A stretch of 64,000 nucleotides of DNA, taken from Heloderma charlesbogerti (Eukaryota; Chordata; Lepidosauria; Squamata; Helodermatidae). A model generated the notes under the pieces. It saw nothing but the letters and a program-made list of their open reading frames with translations, was not told the origin of the DNA and did not search any database. Positions within the stretch are counted from its first letter, which is position 1. Each line of letters starts with the position of its first letter. Location: assembly GCA_026122225.1 (NCBI GenBank), contig JANEZZ010002354.1, positions 682,001 through 746,000 of the forward strand, in the 5' to 3' direction. The translations under genes and the position numbers were made by a program. This document shows positions 21,487-31,754 of this stretch, one piece after another.

Positions 21487-22414
21487 TAGGCATGTCAGAG
21501 AATTTCGCCACAAATCTCGGGGAGGCCGAATGCCAGCGCATTCAGCCCCCCGAAATTGGTGGCGAAACGGTCTGCCCCCCCGGGACGGGACTTACCTTGG
21601 GTGAATCCTCCTGGTGGCGGCGGCTGCGGTGACGGTTCAGCAGCGGTTCGGCGGCGGCGGCGGCCAGTCTTCCGATCGGCTGCCACCGCCACCATTTCCA
21701 GTAAAAAAAAAAATGTGATAGACTACGTAAAGATTTACGTAGCCTATCACAGCTAGATTTTTAAAAAATACCGTGATAGGCTATGTAAATGTTTACGTAG
21801 CCTATCACGGCTGAGTTAAAGGAGAAAAAAAACACGCGCGTATGCAAATAGCGGCGCCCATGGGCGCCGCCATATGCATTCCTTATTTTGGCACGTCTTA
21901 GTCTACGTAAGCATTTACGTAGACTAAGACGGCGAAAATAAGGGGAACGCAGATAGCGTAGACACTACGCTATTTGCGTTCCCCTTATTTTCGCCGTAGT
22001 CTACATAAATGTTTACGTAGACTAAGACGTGTCAAAATAAGGAATGCAAATGGCGGCGCCCATGGGTGCCGCCATTTCCATACATGCGTTTTTTTTCCTT
22101 TTAAATCAGCCATGATAGGCTACGTAAACATTTACGTAGCCTATCACGGCTGACTGCAGGGACGCAAACGGCGGTGGCTACGGCCGCCGCCATTTGTGCA
22201 CCCAGCCGGCCAGGATTCGGGGGGGGGATGGAGCACCTCCCCCCAGCCAGAATTTCGGGGGGGAGGGACAGAGCGCCTCCCCCCCGCCAGAATTTCAGGG
22301 GGGAGGGACGGAGCACCTCCCCCCCCAGCCAGAATTTCGGGGGAGGGACGGAGCGCCTCCCCCCCCACCTCGAATCAAATTTTGTTAAAGGTAAGTCACT
22401 TTTGTACATCCCTA
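21487..22414 (-). mobile_element. family A palindromic element, copy A4 (928 bp)
   Basis: The left terminus TAGGCATGTCAGAGAATTTC is a B end and the right terminus (TTGTACATCCCTA) an A end, so the copy is inverted relative to A1. Outward donors are CTTACCTTGG at 21591-21600 and AAAGGTAAGTCACT near 22388. The interior (about 21775-22145) is a large compound palindrome: GATAGGC hairpin, GGCGGCGCCCATGGGCGCC hairpin, TTAGTCTACGTAA hairpin and a central GATAGCGTAG/CTACGCTATT pair. Flanks ACAGTACT and ATTCAGCA do not match, so the insertion history is unclear. Confidence 0.8.
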
Positions 22415-22569
22415 ATTCAGCATTGCTACACAAGTTAATGGAAAGCATGAAATCATTCTGCTGATTAGGGTAGGAACTGAATTTGATCTGGGTTTTAAAA
22501 TTTGACTAAGCTGTCTGTGATGCCTACGGCTGAACCCCTTAGTCCTCGGCATTAAGTACATTGATGCTG

Positions 22570-22676
22570 AGTTATTTACTTATTTTTTTGATCATAGAAT
22601 GTACATCCCACCCAGCAATTCTTGAGAATTTTCAAGGCAGCTCACAAAAATGGGAGGGGGGGTTCTCCATGACAGC
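22570..22676 (-). repeat. retroposon 3' tail, minus strand
   Basis: An AT-rich stretch is followed by AATGTACATCCCACCCAGC and TTTTCAAGGCAGCTCACAA. This is the typical reverse complement of a LINE/SINE 3' end (TTGTGAGCTGCCTTGA). It is interrupted by copies A5 and A6. Confidence 0.5.
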
Positions 22677-23106
22677 TAGGAATGTACGAACCCCACTCAC
22701 CTTCATCCGCTGGGAGGTCTGCAGGGGAGGGAGGCAATCTGGTCCTTCCCCCAGAATCCTCCCCGGCCGCGGCTGGTCTACGGATGCAAATGGCATCCAG
22801 CATAACGGACACCATTTGTGTGCCTCCCTTTGGCCGTGATAGGCTATGTAAAGATTTATGTAGCCCATCATGGCAAAACGGAAGGATGGAAATGGCATCT
22901 GCTACACCGGACGCCATTTTGCATCTGCACAGGTGCAGAGGACAGACCCGTCTGGACCCGGACCCAGCGGTGCCAGGTAGGATCTGGCCAGGTCGGACTT
23001 CACGGGGTGGCGGGGTGGGGTGGTCCATTCTGCCACGGACTCGGGGGGGCGTATTCTAAGAATCTGGCCTCATTGGAGTCAGTGGCGGAATTCTCCACCA
23101 TCCCTA
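22677..23106 (+). mobile_element. family A element, copy A5 (430 bp, reduced)
   Basis: Ends TAGGAATG and CATCCCTA. The A end has CCCCACTCACCTTCATCC in place of the usual donor, and the B end has GGTGCCAGGTAGGATC. One GATAGGCTATGTAAA hairpin and a pair of CAAATGGCATCC-type arms remain. Flanks ATGACAGC and AGGTCAAC match at only 5 of 8 positions. The copy is more decayed than its neighbours. Confidence 0.7.
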
Positions 23107-23134
23107 AGGTCAACGGAATGGTTTTTGTGAACAG

Positions 23135-23777
23135 TAGGAGTGCACGAAAGCCACTTACCTGGTCTCGCAGCTTTTCGCGGTGGGGGGGAGGCGCTTCGCT
23201 GCTCTCCCCCCAAAGTTCAGGCCGGTGGGGGAGGCTTCCCGCCTCGCCCGGCCGAAATTCAGGCCGGGGAGGAGGCGCCTCGCCTCGCCCAGCCGCGAAA
23301 TAAAAAGTAAAAAAAAAACGCCCCCGTGATAGGCTACGTGACGATTAACGCAGCCTATCACGGCTAGATCTGCAAAGTCAGCCATGATAGGCTACATAAA
23401 TCATCACGTAGCCTATCACGGATGACTTTAAAAAAAAAAAAAGCGCGTACGCAAATGGCGGCCCCCATAGGGAGCTGCCATTCGCGTTCCTTATTTGGTC
23501 ACTGTAGTCTACGTAAATCTTTACATAGACTACGGCGAAAATAAGGGCAACGCAAATAGCGAAAGACCAGCTGCCGCCCCCGTCCCTGACAAAGACCCGA
23601 CGAACCGCTGCCGGGACCCGCCGCCGGGAGGGACATTCGGGAAAGGTAAGTCCCGTCCCGGGGGGGCGTGCGGGGGGTGGGGGGGCGGAGAACTTCTCCC
23701 CAAAACTTTTTCGGGGGGCCGAACACGTTGGCGCTCGGCCCCCCGAAGTTTCGGGGAGAAATTCTCCGCCATCCCTA
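23135..23777 (+). mobile_element. family A element, copy A6, one palindrome arm deleted (643 bp)
   Basis: Termini TAGGAGTG and CATCCCTA are flanked by GTGAACAG (23127-23134) and TTGAACAG (23778-23785), a 7/8 match. The A end (CCACTTACCTGG near 23151) and B end (GAAAGGTAAGTCCCG near 23641) are well preserved. The left palindrome arm runs to the centre (GCAACGCAAATAGCG near 23550-23564) and then passes directly into the B domain. The entire right arm is missing. Confidence 0.85.
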
Positions 23778-23835
23778 TTGAACAGCCCAGAGAGCTTCGG
23801 CTATTGGGCAGTATAGAAAGAAAGAAAGAAATGGA
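23778..23835 (+). repeat. retroposon 3' tail with (GAAA)n
   Basis: GAACAGCCCAGAGAGCTTCG, GGCTATTGGGCAGTATAG and (AAAG)n form the 3' end of a LINE or SINE. It is the insertion site of copy A6. Confidence 0.55.
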
Positions 23836-24851
23836 AGGAGATGGAAGAAGAAGCCAATCATGGCATTCCTGGATTTTTTAAGGAACTGGCTTTGGTCCAC
23901 ACAGGGCTCCATGAGCAGGTGGAGCACCAGTAGAACTTGCTTCACAGAACATACTTCTGTGTGTGTGTGTGTGGGGGGGAGTGAACATCATCTGATGGGC
24001 AGGGGTTGTTCAACCAATAAGAGAGTTTCTCTCCCCCCACACACACACCCAGGCTCTCCCCCTCTTTCTCCTTTGATAAAATCCTGGGAGGTTTCCTCCC
24101 CTGTATCTACAGAAATCACACTGTTTCTTCCCTACTTCTTTACAGCGACAATCATTATAGGAACACAGTGTTCTCGCTGCCCTGCTGCTATGAGTCGAAG
24201 CTTCAAAGCTTTGATGCTTTGACATTAAGGCTCTCTGAATGCGTTACTTCAATTCATGGGGATCTCAGTAACTTCGGGAGTGCACATTTCGGGAACCACA
24301 ATGGCAGTTACTTCTGAATAGACACATGTGTGTTTGTGCTGGGAAAAGAGGGGAAACAAAGGGATGGGAAACCAGCCCCCTTTCTAACCTGATGCTGTGC
24401 AGGAACAAAGGTCTAAATTAGTTACTTCCAATGACAATAAACCAAAAAAAGGAGAATCGCAGCGTTGGGAAAATGCTTTACAGCCTTTAGAGAATTAGTG
24501 CTTTAAAATGTGTTATTTCAATTGAGAGGGAACTCTGGTGTGCACATTGAAGGGACAAGCCTCATTGACCACAATGGGAATTAATTCTGAGTAGACACTA
24601 ATTGGTTTGTGCTGGGAAACACAGGGACAGGAAACACTGCTTGACCAGGGTCACAGTGAAAGGCACACCCCTGGACAGGGGTAAATGTGGGGGTTGGAGC
24701 ACACAACAGCTATGCCACAGAGAACCTGACTTAAGGAAAAGAATCAGACTTCAAACAGTCTCATGAAATCTGATTTTTCCTGACAAGCTCTGGGGAGGCT
24801 GCTGGGTGGCCACAACATCATATATCCCTAACAACCTCCAAATGCAGCCAG
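23836..24851. other. no gene recognised
   Basis: Contains a short (GT)n near 23955. Two stretches (24240-24330 and 24470-24610) share the order AATGCG/AATGTGTTAYTTCAAT, then CACATT, then CACAATGGSARTTAMTTCTG and GTAGACAC. They are a diverged direct duplication about 240 bp apart. Confidence 0.4.
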
Positions 24852-25000
24852 TAGGGATGTCAGAGAATTCCACCACGGACTGAAATGGGATTGAATTCCC
24901 TTCAATCTGTGCAATGGAATCCTCTGCGGAATGGGACCACGAGGTCCTGCGGAGCCAGCAGTCACGCGGCTTATTTTTGGTCATCCACACAGAGTCGCGA
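24852..25000 (+). mobile_element. family A-like B-end fragment
   Basis: TAGGGATGTCAGAGAATTCC and ACCACGGACTGAA match the B-end termini of copies A4 and A10 (TCAGAGAATTTCGCCAC). The rest is diverged and no second end is found. Confidence 0.45.
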
Positions 25001-25225
25001 AATTTTTGTAAATAAAAATGCAAGGTAATCTATTTCAATAATAAATACATACTTAAAAAAAATGAATTGTGCTCACTGCCTTGTTTGTGGGTGTTCTTTT
25101 TCAATTGAAATCCTCCGTCTCCATTTACTTTCAGCCAAAACACTTCCTCCTCCTCGGGGCTTCCCAAAACAAGGCTGCCCTAGGTGTGCCTGAGCGTGCA
25201 CTCATTGTTTAAAGCAACGCTGTTT

Positions 25226-25227
25226 GA

Positions 25228-25275
<48 letters not shown>

Positions 25276-25276
25276 A
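25226..25276. repeat. (GAAA)n microsatellite
   Basis: A clean GAAA tetranucleotide tract of about 51 bp. It translates to KKERKKER and is not coding. Confidence 0.95.
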
Positions 25277-25489
25277 CCTTTTAAAATGACCATGCCGGTC
25301 TGGAGCCCTGCACGGGTATTATTCCCCCTGCTAGGCTTTCTGTTTCCACATCCAGCCTTGTTGGTGATGTTGTGAGGCTAAAACGGAGAGGGGAACCAAC
25401 TCTGTGCATGTCTACTCAGAAGTAAGTCTTACTGAGTTCAATGCAACTTACAATGCAACTTAATCTAGAGTAAGTTGCATTGAACTCAG

Positions 25490-25646
25490 TTGCTGGGGAA
25501 CATGGGTGGGAGGGTGCTATTTCACTCACGTCCTGCTTGTGGTTTCCTGGTCGACAGCTGGTTGGCCACTGTGTGAACAGAATACTGGACTACATGAACC
25601 TTTGGTCTGATCCAGCAGGGCTCTTCTTATGTTCTTATGTTGTTGT
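25490..25646 (+). mobile_element. CR1-type LINE 3' end
   Basis: TGGGAGGGTGCTATTTCACT, GGTTGGCCACTGTGTGAACA and GGTCTGATCCAGCAGGGCTC end in the tandem CTTATGTTCTTATGTT. These are typical of a reptile CR1-like 3' end. Related ends are at 42640-42690 and 55640-55813. Confidence 0.75.
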
Positions 25647-26118
25647 CTCATTTAGGTGACTATCCACATTCACATATCTCTGAGTTTTTAAATGTTGGCA
25701 AAATGTCTCTGGGATTGTCAACATTCATATATGTAGGTCGACATTCAGCAAAATTCACTGCAATACATTCTTGATAGCAAGATTGCTAGGTATAGATAAG
25801 CCTTATTCAGGTGTTCAGAATCAGTATAGAATCAATATGTGACAAGCTTTAGCCCTGCCCCCCTCCTCATGCATTTTGATCAGCCTGCATTGATGTAGGG
25901 TGACAGTTTGAAGAGGAGCACCTCCTGTATTTGTGGAGATGCTCCACGTGATTAAGAACCCTGGGAAATCAAGGTGATGGAAATGTGAGAGAGGGGGCCG
26001 GAGCAAGAGCAGCCCTTCTCACGTGCTGATTCATCACTGATTCTGAACACCTGAATAGGGGCTATATAGATATTGGTATGTTTGTGAACAGAGATGTTTT
26101 GGATTCAGCAACTCTTCT
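25647..26118. other. unassigned sequence
   Basis: No recognised gene or repeat. Confidence 0.35.
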
Positions 26119-26126
26119 TTCCTGTG

Positions 26127-26509
26127 TAGGGGTGTATGAACCCCACTTATCTGGGTCCGCTGGGGGGTCCGCGGTGGGGGGGAGACAATCTGGTCCTCCT
26201 CCTGGAATCCTCTCCGGCTGGCTCTGCTCCACGCCATTTGCATCCCTTTTCTTTACCGTGATAGGCTGCGTAAAGATTTATGTAGCCTATCATGGTAAAG
26301 AGCAGGGACGTAAATGGCGTAGCGGACACCATTTGCATCCGTAGTCCAGCGATACGGCCATGGTAGCCGTATCGTGGCCATATCGCTAGGTCTTCGGAGC
26401 TGGTGGCAGGGAGGATCCACCGATGAGGACTTCGCACTGGAAGACAAGGTAGGAGATCCGATCCTCCACGGACTTCGGGGGTCCGTGGAGGATTTCTCCA
26501 ACATCCCTA
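26127..26509 (+). mobile_element. family A element, copy A7 (383 bp, shortest complete copy)
   Basis: Termini TAGGGGTG and CATCCCTA are flanked by TTCCTGTG (26119-26126) and CTCCTGTG (26510-26517), a 7/8 match. A single hairpin remains (GATAGGCTGCGTAAA with TTTATGTAGCCTATC). It is enclosed by CGCCATTTGCATCC and an inverted GGACACCATTTGCATCC. A second small palindrome, GATACGGCCATGG with GTATCGTGGCC, lies near 26350-26390. Confidence 0.8.
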
Positions 26510-26517
26510 CTCCTGTG

Positions 26518-27159
26518 CCACATTCTGTAGATCTGTATGCACAACCCACATTAACAGTGGTAAAGGAATATTCCCCAAACCCATTTATCATCATCTTTTT
26601 AATTGAGGAGGTCACCATGAAACATTATATTAAAAAACCTCCCTGCTTTCAGTGCCCACATGCCTTTATTTAATAGCAATGTGAAGTTTAAATGAATAAC
26701 TGATATTTGAAATGTCACTCTAGAAAATGGCCTATACAGTGCAGATTCATTTGTCTCACCCTGCTAAGAAGGAGAGTGCAAAATTATTTTTTAATTCCCG
26801 ATAGTACTTTCTACCATTGCATTTATTTACCAAGAATAACATTTACTTAATGTAATTTATATCTAAATATTTAAAAAACCCACTTTGTTTAATGTGTTTT
26901 CATAGGCAAGATGTTAAGTAATTATGGGTGATGTGGTGGTCTTTCATTAGGCAGTTAATGACCATCTGGGAACTCAGGCCCCCACAGTTAAACGGAGGGC
27001 TTCCAAAGTGCAAGCCAACCATCAATAGAGTGGTAATGGACTAGCAGCCTGTACATGATTATCTGTACAACCTAAGCACAGACGTTGTGTTAGATCAAAC
27101 CCTCGTTTAACTAACGTATTTTTTTTAAAGTATTAAATAAAAACTTGATGGGCGGAGCG
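26518..27159. other. AT-rich single-copy-looking block
   Basis: 26640-27130 lacks repeat hallmarks and holds several homeodomain-type AATTA/TAATT cores. It could be a conserved non-coding element or merely unique DNA; sequence alone cannot tell. Confidence 0.3.
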
Positions 27160-27167
27160 ATCGTACC

Positions 27168-27341
27168 CAGTGGAGACTGGTGACTCCAATGTCAGTGGGG
27201 CAGGAAATCTGCCCTGGGTTTAAGTCAGAACCAGCCAGAATTCTAAAGGAGTTATAGCTCCTTTAGAGTTCTGACTGGTTTTGACTTAAATCCAGAGCAG
27301 ATTCTCTGCCCCACTGACACTGGAGTCACCAGTCCCCATTG
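27168..27341. mobile_element. CAGTGGAGACTGG palindromic MITE, complete (174 bp)
   Basis: The whole element is a near-perfect inverted repeat. CAGTGGAGACTGGTGACTCC at left is mirrored by GGAGTCACCAGTCCCCATTG at right, and the centre is CTAAAGGAGTTATAGCTCCTTTAG. Flanks ATCGTACC (27160-27167) and ATCCTACC (27342-27349) match at 7 of 8 positions, which suggests hAT-type insertion. Related copies are at 38658-38750 and 38892-39113. Confidence 0.8.
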
Positions 27342-27492
27342 ATCCTACCTGTAGAGTATGTACCAAGGTCATAGCATTTGACATATCCAACACCCCGTTG
27401 GCAGGCAGAAGTAAAGGAGAAGCCGCGTTCTCCCCTCTTCCTGGTTTTTTTTTTGTTGTGACCTATGGGAAAGAAATTATTTCTGCCAGTCC

Positions 27493-28110
27493 TAGGGCTG
27501 GCATACCTTTCCCTCAACCCTCCTTACCTGGACCCTGGTTTTTTGGGGGGGGCTGCCAGGGGAGCTGCCGCTGCCACTGCTACTGATGCCAGCAGGGGAG
27601 CCCCTGCCGGTGCTGCTGGGGCAACCCCTGCCTGTCGCAGCCCACCAGCCACCGGCTGGCACAAGGGCAGGAGTCACCCTCCAACTGCGCTCTCTCCCTT
27701 CCTCGAAAGGAGGGGCTGGTGCCCGGTTGGAGGCCGACTCCTGCCTCTGCTCAAGCCTTCCCGGGTTCCTTGCTTGTGAGGATCCCATGAAGGCTTGAGT
27801 CAGGCGGCGGAGGCAGGAGTTGCCCTCCAAGTGTGCTCTCTCCCTTCCGTGGAAGGACAGGAGGGCGTCTGGCTGGAGGACGACTCCTGCCAATGAGGGT
27901 GGGCTGCTGCCTCTGCAGCCACCAGCTCCTAGGCCCTCTGTCTGGATGCACGCCGGCAGCTGTCTTGTTCCGGGGAATGGGGGGAGCTATTTTCCCGTTT
28001 TTGTGCCATGGCTGTGCCCGTGAGCGGCAGATCCGTGATTTTTCTGATTCAGTCCAGGCAGGTGTGCTCTGTGATTGGATGGTGGTTGGGGGGGGGGTGT
28101 CGGTTTCCTC
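27493..28110. repeat. GC-rich multi-hairpin repeat, possibly MITE
   Basis: It begins TAGGGCTGGCATACC and has CTCCTTACCTGG (outward donor) near 27525, like the ends of the hAT-like families. The interior holds nested inverted repeats. GGCAGGAGTCACCCTCCAAC pairs with GTTGGAGGCCGACTCCTGCC, and GGCAGGAGTTGCCCTCCAAG pairs with CTGGAGGACGACTCCTGCC. Long frames in all six phases are by-products of GC content. The right limit is not defined. Confidence 0.45.
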
Positions 28111-28590
28111 TTTAAAAATCATATGAAATCATGAAGATACCTTTTTGATTTTATGGATCCCTCATTTTACCCAGTCCCCATAGCATGCGTTTTCTTCTCG
28201 GCTTCATTCTGACAAAGGATAGTGGGCAGGATTAAGGTTTTGTCTGCCAGGCCTGGCTGAGACAGGGGCCGTTGCTTCCAGTGCTTCCAGTGCTCCAGGG
28301 ACTGGAGCAGAGAGAGGAATGGCATGGGGCTTCCCTCTGAGTGCCTGTCCCTTCCTGCCGCCACCACCACCATCGTTGCATGCAACGGCATGTCGTCAGA
28401 GCAGCGGGAGGCTGTTCAATTGTCAGGTGGCTCGCGCATCCCAATGCATTGACTTGCGACCCCCCTGGGGCAGGTGCACCCCACTCTGGAGACCTCTGCT
28501 GTAGTCAAATAACGTTCAGAAAGTCATCTCCACTCCAGTAACACCACCTCTCTCACAATGAGGAAGTGGAGGCTGACTCACAGCAAAGAT
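28111..28590. other. no gene recognised
   Basis: Includes GCTTCCAGTGCTTCCAGTGC direct repeats near 28275. No repeat family or exon assigned. Confidence 0.35.
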
Positions 28591-28966
28591 CCCTCCCTCC
28601 TCCTCCTCCTCGTCCTTTTCCTCTCCCCTTCTCCCACCTCTCCTGGTGACCAGATCTCTCTCAAATCGATACATTTGGCACCTCCACAGCCTCTCACCTT
28701 CCCCTCTCCCTTCTCCTCCTCCTCCTCTCCCTCCACGTGATCTTTCAGAAGTTGATACATTTTGGAGGCAGCCTGTCTAGGCTGGTCAGAAGGCATAAGA
28801 AGAGCTCCAAATATATGAGGCAGACAAGGTGCTTCATGGAGGAGCCACTTTGCTTTGGGGTGCCTCGCTGCTGGTATGATCCACTTTGTATCATGACAAG
28901 GCACCTCCGAATCAGTCCGCCTTGCCTCATTATTCAGGCTTCATACCGAAGCAGTGCACAGCCCTA
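28591..28966. mobile_element. right end of a TAGGGCTGTGCA-family MITE
   Basis: AAGCAGTGCACAGCCCTA at 28949-28966 is the terminus shared with the element at 17045-17885. The left limit is unknown. The inner CACTTTGCTTTGGGG and AGTCCGCCTTGCCTCATT-type sequence parallels the 2504 copy in reverse. No duplication was found. Confidence 0.45.
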
Positions 28967-29272
28967 ATGTAAATAGTACAACGTGTGCAAAACTGGAGGC
29001 GCAAATGGACAAATTAGCCCATTTATGGCCACAACATTGCTCAAATTGTGCTATTTATGGCTGCGATTTTGTGCAAATCGTGATTTGCATAAATGGTTAT
29101 ACCTGCAATTTTGCACAAATCATGGCTCACATGTATTTTAAAACAGTGGAAAAATTTCTGAGTTTTGGGACCTGACCTGCTGCTCAGCTCACAAATGCAT
29201 GCTGACTTGGGGTCATCGTGGGGATCCGTCAAGGCAAAAGCACACAGGATTTTCCCACTATGGCCATCCCTA
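28967..29272. mobile_element. AATTTTGCGCAAAT-palindrome MITE, right part
   Basis: Repeated GCAATTTTGCACAAATCATG and GCGATTTTGTGCAAATCGTG hairpins are followed by a right end TGGCCATCCCTA (29272). The copy parallels 5596-5800. The left terminus was not identified. Confidence 0.5.
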
Positions 29273-29487
29273 GTTCAAATAACTTTTAAAAGATTTTCCA
29301 ATAACTTCTACTATAATCTGTGGAAATATTCCTCATACACCCCTACTGTCATTTGGGATATGCTGCAGTAAGGGTGGATATATTGCTGGCATCTATCTTA
29401 TCTTAACCACCTGCTATGTTTGCATGGGCATTGCTTGCCTAGCAGGAGAAGACAAGGAGAAGAGAACTTTGAACTTCCTGTCTATAG

Positions 29488-29745
29488 GCATGTAGGTGAA
29501 ATGCATTTCAGTTTGTTTTTTGTCGGGATTGGAAAATACCCTGATGCTGGGAAAGATTGAAGGCAAAAGGAGAAAGGGACGGCAGAGGATGCGATGGCTA
29601 GATAGCATCACCGATGAAATGCATATGAACTTGAGCACACTCTGGGAGAGTGCACAGGACAGGAAGACCTGGCGTGCTATGGTCCATGGGGTCACGAAGA
29701 GTTGGAAATGACTGAATGACTGAACAACAACAACAACCCAGTTTG
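29488..29745 (+). mobile_element. RTE/BovB LINE 3' end
   Basis: The frame 29496-29711 ends with GKIEGKRRKGRQRMRWLDSI, TDEMHMNLSTLWESAQDRK and TWRAMVHGVTKSW. This is the conserved C terminus of BovB ORF2. It is followed by ATGACTGAATGACTGAACAA and a (CAA)n tail. The same C terminus occurs at 60707-60432 on the minus strand. This copy is severely 5' truncated. Confidence 0.85.
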
Positions 29746-30043
29746 TACCTTTCGGACCGAACATGGACTCAGGTCCAATCTGTGGTTGATGTTTGTACAT
29801 TTCCAAGCTTGCAATGTGATTCATGGACCAAAAAATGCATTTGACAGCATGTGTACATTTGGAAATTGTGCATGAATAAATGCATATTGGGAAAATGTGC
29901 ACAAATGTGCTTTAATTAATGGGAGATGAAGGCATACATTTCAAAGATGCACATGACTGATTTATGCTTTAATTAATGGGAGAAGAAGGTATACATTTCA
30001 AAGATGCACACAAGTGACGCATACATTTGGAAAAAAGTATGCC
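29746..30043. other. unassigned sequence with an internal direct repeat
   Basis: TTTAATTAATGGGAGATGAAGG and TTTAATTAATGGGAGAAGAAGG, each followed by ATACATTTCAAAGATGCACA, form a direct duplication about 55 bp apart (29911-30010). No family assigned. Confidence 0.45.
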
Positions 30044-30051
30044 TGAAAATA

Positions 30052-30613
30052 TAGGGATGTGTGAACTCACCTCTGTCCAGGTTCTCTGGACACCTGCCCA
30101 GCCCCTGCCCCCACTTGCCAGTCCCCAGACCATGATCAAGCCCCTCCCCTGCTCCACAAGCAGCCCACGCTCACCCCAGTGGCCTTGTTGAGCTCTGCAG
30201 TCACCAATTTTTTGGAAAAAAAATGGCAATCACAAAAATGTGCATGTTTCTGTATGCACAAAAACATTCCCTTTTTTGAATGCACATATACTCATGTGCG
30301 AAATGCACATTTTGTTACAAAGGTGCACATTTGTGTGTGTGCAAAATATGCATTTTTTGAAAATGTGCATTTTCGCGCATACGCAAAAATGTGCATTTTC
30401 ACACATACAAAAACATGCACATTTTTGTGATTGCCATTTTATTTCTCAAAAAATGGCATTCACAATGCTTGATGAGGCTGCTGGGGTGAGTGCAGGCCAT
30501 TTGCCAAGCACGGGCAGGGGGTGAGCAGGGGCTCAGTGAGCGGGGCTTGGCGGTGCAGGCAGGGGTGGTTCCACTGGATTCCCAGACTGAACTGGGCGCC
30601 CTCATCATCCCTA
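30052..30613 (+). mobile_element. family B hAT-like MITE, complete (562 bp)
   Basis: Ends TAGGGATGTGTGAACTCACC and GAACTGGGCGCCCTCATC-ATCCCTA are flanked by TGAAAATA (30044-30051) and TGAATATA (30614-30621), a 7/8 match. The interior (about 30205-30460) is a nest of hairpins of the type AAAATGTGCATTTTCGCGCA. Two inverted arms close it: AAAAAATGGCAATCACAAAA and TTTTTGTGATTGCCATTT. GGGGTGAGTGCAGG near 30484 points outward. Frames rich in C, H, F and Y are artefacts of the GCAC/TGCA pattern. Confidence 0.75.
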
Positions 30614-30621
30614 TGAATATA

Positions 30622-30946
30622 TGCTTTGAGATGGAATTTGGAAAATTTCAGTGAGCTTGAGTTTTACTGATCTGTACATCCCTACCTGTTTACAGACAGA
30701 GTGGGCTGGAAGCTACACCCATTCAATAAACAGCAAAAGGTGATAAGCCGAAGTGTGCTCACTGCCACATCCAGATTATAGGTGCACTGTTAGATTAACT
30801 TTATGTCAGGCAGGCTTACATTTTTAACCAGCTCAATGCTGCAGAGAGATATTGGGTAGTTTCGGTGCCTCTCGGGCAAGAGGGTGGAGATAGTTAGCGG
30901 GAGGAGGTCCACCATATTAGCTCCACCACATTATAAAATAGCTCCA
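30622..30946. other. unassigned sequence
   Basis: No recognised gene or repeat. Confidence 0.35.
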
Positions 30947-31062
30947 ACCTGGTGCCCTTCAAATGTTTTGGGCTTCAACTCTCCTCAGCCCCTGCCAGCA
31001 TGGTCAATGGTCAAGAATGCTGGGAGTTGTAGTCCAAAACATCTGGAGGGTGCCCACTTGAA
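30947..31062. repeat. short palindromic MITE (CCAGATGTTGTTGGACTATA family), copy 2
   Basis: CTTCAAATGTTTTGGGCTTC and AACTCTCCTCAGCCCCTGCC pair with CTGGGAGTTGTAGTCCAAAA and CATCTGGAGGG. Confidence 0.7.
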
Positions 31063-31099
31063 GGAGGCTGATATATGGTTTATGGAGAATGCTCAGAAT

Positions 31100-31192
31100 T
31101 AGGGATGGCGGAGAATTCCACCACGGATTTCAGTGAGGCTGAATGCACTGGCATTCGGCCCCCCGAAATCTGTGGCCGAACGGCCTCCCACC
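31100..31192 (+). mobile_element. family A B-end fragment
   Basis: TAGGGATGGCGGAGAATTCC, CACGGATTTCAGTGAGGCTG and GGCATTCGGCCCCCCGAAAT correspond to a B-end domain. It stops near GGCCTCCCACC, and the remaining element is absent. Confidence 0.6.
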
Positions 31193-31746
31193 AAATGTTT
31201 TGTTCAAGAATAAAACATTTTTCAAATTAGTGATAAGCAAATATTTATTGACATTATTTTGTTGTTGTTGCTTTGATACATTCTCGTTGCTGTTTTCCCC
31301 CAGGCAGCGATTAATATTGTTCCTCATGAAGTAAGAAAAGGCCTATTTGGTCTCATTCTCTTGACATGATAATGTGCGCTGATAGATTTTCAGTGAGTTT
31401 GTTTTGCCATCATTGTCACATGGTCCCTACAGGCTTGAATTGCCATCATTTTGCCATCATAATGACATCTTAATATGGCCCCATCTCGTTGGAGTTTTCA
31501 CGACATTGACACAAGATCATTACTTTATGTTGAGAGCGAAAGGTAAGGCTATAATAGATGGCTCTTGAGCTTTGTTAATTTTGTTACTGTGTTGGCTTAT
31601 CACGCAGCAACTTCCCTCCAACAGAGCCACCCTGAAGGATCAGCAAATAAAGTGCTTCTCGATGACATCATTTTGTTTCTTACATTTACATCTTGTTTCT
31701 TGTAGACATGTTGTTCCCATGGACAGAGAGACATGTGGCCTTGTCA
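31193..31746. other. single-copy-looking block
   Basis: No repeat hallmark. 31330-31560 contains repeated TTGCCATCAT motifs and TAATG cores. It could be conserved non-coding DNA; this cannot be tested here. Confidence 0.3.
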
Positions 31747-31754
31747 CCTGCAGC

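Noticed and set aside
21479..22422. 8-bp target duplication for family A copy A4
   Set aside because: The flanks ACAGTACT and ATTCAGCA do not match, so no duplication is claimed.
25184..25375. Lys/Arg/Glu-rich frame
   Set aside because: It is the translation of the (GAAA)n microsatellite.
27465..27893. Overlapping long frames on both strands as coding exons
   Set aside because: Open in several phases because of GC content and inverted repeats. The proteins are P/A/G-rich and mirror each other.
30179..30524. Cys/His-rich frames resembling zinc fingers
   Set aside because: The residues come from repeated TGCACAT/ATGCGCAT DNA words of a MITE and lack zinc-finger spacing.
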